A stretch of 50,038 nucleotides of DNA from Deltaproteobacteria bacterium (GTDB lineage Bacteria; Desulfobacterota; Desulfobacteria; Desulfobacterales; B30-G6), in NCBI GenBank assembly GCA_022340465.1, contig JAJDNW010000060.1, positions 1 to 50,038 on the forward strand, in the 5' to 3' direction. Below, piece by piece: positions 48,009 through 50,038 of the stretch (positions within the stretch are counted from its first letter, which is position 1; each line of letters begins with the position of its first letter). The translations under genes were made by a program, and so were the position numbers. The notes below the pieces were generated by a model. It was given only the letters and a program-made list of their open reading frames with translations. It searched no databases and was not told where the DNA came from.

Positions 48009-48912
48009 GAAAACAACCGCTCTCATTCTGCTTGTAATCTTTGCCTGGTGGACCGTCCGATACGTGAACCATCACCTTCATGAATTTTCGGTTATCACGC
48101 AGGTACCGCTGTCAATCTTGTGTATACTTTTCCTGTTGTTTATCGGAATAATCGCATCAAACGGAATCACCATAAAATATATCCTGTCGGCTTTTGGAAT
48201 CCACATCGGACTGAAAGAATTTTTTTCACTGTCCGCCGTTTCCTCTTTGACGAACTATGTAACCATCTTCCGGGGGGGAGCAGGCGTCCGGGCGCTATAC
48301 CTCAAATCCGCATATAAGCTGGCTTTCTCCGATTTCCTGAGCACGCTCAGTGTAATGTATCTCATCCATTTCCTGGTCAACAGTATATTCGGACTGATCG
48401 GCATGTGCCTCCTCAACCTGGCGGAGGTGCCCTTCAACCGCCCGTTGGCCGCCTTATTCGCTTTGCTGTTAATCTTTTCTGCGATCGGGGTTTTCATCAA
48501 TGTACGCTTGCCTGAATTCAGAATATTTCCACTCAGCGTCATAAGCCGCATCATCAACAATTGGAGCCTGGTACGAAAAGACAGAAGCCTTTTGCTTAAA
48601 TTGATTGCCAACAACACGGCTTACGCCATACTCGTCGTTCTGCAAACCAAAGTCGCTTTTGTAAATTACGACGTAAACATCTCCTGGGGCTCGGCCATGA
48701 TCTTTTCAGCAGCCAAATGTCTGGCCCTTCTGCTCACCATAACACCGGGTTCCATCGGTATTGTCGAATGGCTGAGTGTCTATTTGGGAGAATTCCTGGG
48801 TTATTCCGGCAGTGGGGCGCTTATGGCGCAGACGTTGATGCGGGTCGTATCGATCGCAACGCTGGCATTAATATTTCCCTTTGCCAGCCGCCACCTCAGC
48901 AGGAAAGTCTGA
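47992..48912 (+). CDS. UPF0104/AglD-like polytopic membrane protein
   Basis: About 306 residues with roughly eight hydrophobic helices (TTALILLVIFAWWTVRYV, VPLSILCILFLLFIGIIASN, and so on) and the glycine-proline-rich LLLTITPGSIGIVEWLSVYLGE, a mark of UPF0104/lysylphosphatidylglycerol-synthase transmembrane regions. Such proteins sit in polysaccharide clusters and may move or hold a lipid-linked substrate. The start is uncertain: TTG at 47992 follows GGGGGTGGA, but the frame is open to 47941. It overlaps the glycosyltransferase gene by 17 bases if TTG is used. Function not established. Confidence 0.78.
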   Translation: MNSPIKKTTALILLVIFAWWTVRYVNHHLHEFSVITQVPLSILCILFLLFIGIIASNGITIKYILSAFGIHIGLKEFFSLSAVSSLTNYVTIFRGGAGVRALYLKSAYKLAFSDFLSTLSVMYLIHFLVNSIFGLIGMCLLNLAEVPFNRPLAALFALLLIFSAIGVFINVRLPEFRIFPLSVISRIINNWSLVRKDRSLLLKLIANNTAYAILVVLQTKVAFVNYDVNISWGSAMIFSAAKCLALLLTITPGSIGIVEWLSVYLGEFLGYSGSGALMAQTLMRVVSIATLALIFPFASRHLSRKV

Positions 48913-48918
48913 AGCAAT

Positions 48919-49932
48919 ATGAATGAATGGAAAATCAAGAGGATAAACGCAGATGTACATACATGGAAAAAACTTATCGCCGGACATCCCCACCTAACCT
49001 TTCACAAACCACTGTGGGCGCGGGTAACGCAGGACGGTCTGGGCAGCGAGAACTGCTGCCTCATTTTCGAAAAAAACGGCAAGGTCATGGGGGGAATGCT
49101 CGGCTTTGTCAAACAGGTATTATGGGCTAAATTTCTTTATTTCAATCTTCCTTACGGCGGGGTGATCGGCGAAACACCGGATGGTGCAGAATTCGATCGG
49201 CTCTTATGTGCATTTGCACTCGAAGAACATATCACCCGGATTCGGATTGTGGACAGCCCCCTGTTGCCGCCGACCCCAGAGGGCGGCTTTCACCTTATCA
49301 GGACGCAGACGCATATTCTCGGCATAAAAGGGAAAACATCCGATCGAATTTTGAGCGATTTTCATCCTGGCATCCGGCGCAACATAAAAAAGGCCGTCAA
49401 AAGCGGAATCGTCGTGGAAGCGGCTGAAAAAAGGCAAGATGCAAACGCCTTTTACGCCCTTTATCTGGAATCGATGCAACGCAACGAAGCGGTCCCCAAA
49501 TACGGGCGCAGCTTCGTCGACGCAGTGTTCGAACACATAATTAAGGCCGGTCAGGGGACCCTGCTGCTCGCCAAAATGAAAGAGAAACCCATAGCGGGGG
49601 TGCTGCTTGTCGATTCTGAAAACATGACCCATTACCTGATGGGCGGCTCCAGAACAAGCTGTCTGCGGTATAGGCCGAATGACCTCCTTTTTTTTGAAGC
49701 TATAAAAAGAGCCGCAAACGGGGGAAGTGACTATTTCGATTTTTTGCCGTCAGGCGTAAACGATCATAACTTGATGCGTTTTAAAACGAAATGGGGTGCC
49801 GCGCCCTATCCCGTCCACACATTGGAAAGGATTGTTCAGCCCACCCGGATGAAATTCTGGGATTGCGCTTATCGCCTGGGCCAAACCAAGGCGGCCCGTC
49901 GCCTAATACAACGGTATCGAAACCGAAAATAA
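48919..49932 (+). CDS. FemAB/GNAT-like acyltransferase
   Basis: A 337-residue protein of the FemAB-related GNAT type. Two GNAT-like halves are visible: the first around residues 20-130, and the second with FHPGIRRNIKKAVKSGI, FYALYLESMQRNEAVPKYGR and ENMTHYLMGGS, ending in a PNDLLFFEAIKRA block. In exopolysaccharide clusters relatives transfer an aminoacyl or acyl group to a glycan or lipid carrier; the donor here is not known. ATG 48919 lies 6 bases after the previous stop. It is the last complete gene of the cluster in this window. Confidence 0.85.
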   Translation: MNEWKIKRINADVHTWKKLIAGHPHLTFHKPLWARVTQDGLGSENCCLIFEKNGKVMGGMLGFVKQVLWAKFLYFNLPYGGVIGETPDGAEFDRLLCAFALEEHITRIRIVDSPLLPPTPEGGFHLIRTQTHILGIKGKTSDRILSDFHPGIRRNIKKAVKSGIVVEAAEKRQDANAFYALYLESMQRNEAVPKYGRSFVDAVFEHIIKAGQGTLLLAKMKEKPIAGVLLVDSENMTHYLMGGSRTSCLRYRPNDLLFFEAIKRAANGGSDYFDFLPSGVNDHNLMRFKTKWGAAPYPVHTLERIVQPTRMKFWDCAYRLGQTKAARRLIQRYRNRK

Positions 49933-49965
49933 ATGTGGGTAAACATCTTGTAACGTCTTTTGACT

Positions 49966-50038
49966 ATGGATATTTTAAACTCAGAAACATTACCGGGGAA
50001 AATGCTGTCGATAAGCATTGGCTCTTTTTCGCACTTCA
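49966..50038 (+). CDS. possible partial gene running off the window
   Basis: From the ATG at 49966 a frame (MDILNSETLPGKMLSIS, ending GSFSHF) stays open to the end. A second frame from GTG 49936 is also open. Neither has a ribosome binding site, and 73 bases are too few to decide. The cluster clearly continues to the right. Confidence 0.25.
   Translation, partial: MDILNSETLPGKMLSISIGSFSHF

Overview
The window reads as a chromosomal stretch of a Gram-negative anaerobe, most likely a sulfate-reducer-type member of the Desulfobacterota (the former Deltaproteobacteria). The basis is indirect: a corrinoid-type methyltransferase pair (MttB and UroD families), a lone MetH-type homocysteine methyltransferase domain, epoxyqueuosine reductase QueH, a UPF0280 protein, an RpoH-type sigma factor with a lysine-rich N-terminal tail, lipoprotein and TPR genes of an outer-membrane organism, and GC-rich genes separated by repeat-rich intergenic DNA. 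There is no rRNA, phage, complete insertion sequence or CRISPR array. Two tRNA genes, Leu(UAA) and Arg(UCU), are present.

Layout. 1-3939: a 9-bp minisatellite, then a UroD-type and an MttB-type methyltransferase gene (minus strand) divergent from a LysR regulator, with a dyad operator candidate between them. 4152-10286: a Nudix hydrolase and a Gld-like ABC exporter set (ATPase, permease, GldG-like protein, DUF4340 protein). 10554-12186: threonine aldolase, an AbrB-like DNA-binding protein and, in an AT-rich island, an unannotated 57-codon gene. 12629-18064: an ABC importer of the TrpXYZ type with an extra membrane protein, then a homocysteine methyltransferase and a universal stress protein. 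18567-26249: cyclophilin, PilZ protein, an XPB/RadD-like helicase with a small membrane protein, tRNA-Leu, a maf-yggS-queH operon and an M48 peptidase fused to TPRs. 26309-32123: a GAF-PilB/GspE ATPase, a small membrane protein, a crotonase and an AmiC-like amidase. 32120-42789: MutS, a LapA-domain protein, a HIT protein, UPF0280, dGTPase, an ATP-grasp protein, an outer-membrane-type lipoprotein, a TPR lipoprotein and RpoH. 43033-50038: tRNA-Arg and then a surface-polysaccharide cluster. That cluster holds a winged-helix regulator with a degenerate nucleotidyltransferase domain, a fused sugar dehydrogenase/acetyltransferase, a DegT aminotransferase, a GT4 glycosyltransferase, a UPF0104 membrane protein and a FemAB-like acyltransferase.

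How the genes work together. The last block looks like a pathway that makes and attaches an acetamido sugar (dehydrogenase, then aminotransferase, then acetyltransferase, with two of the activities fused) and assembles it with a glycosyltransferase. HIT, LapA, MutS and amidase genes are closely packed or overlap by 4 nt and probably share a transcript. The ABC importer genes form one minus-strand run.

The most unusual property is the intergenic DNA. At least eight different families of short dispersed repeats can be recognised by eye. They include two near-identical ~78-bp copies 5 kb apart, a ~150-bp inverted pair that brackets an 8.4-kb gene block, and 9-bp minisatellites at two places. I did not find a clear new defence or metabolic system. 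The repeats, the AT-rich island gene, the pseudo-nucleotidyltransferase regulator and a possible hairpin over an ATP-grasp start codon are the best leads.
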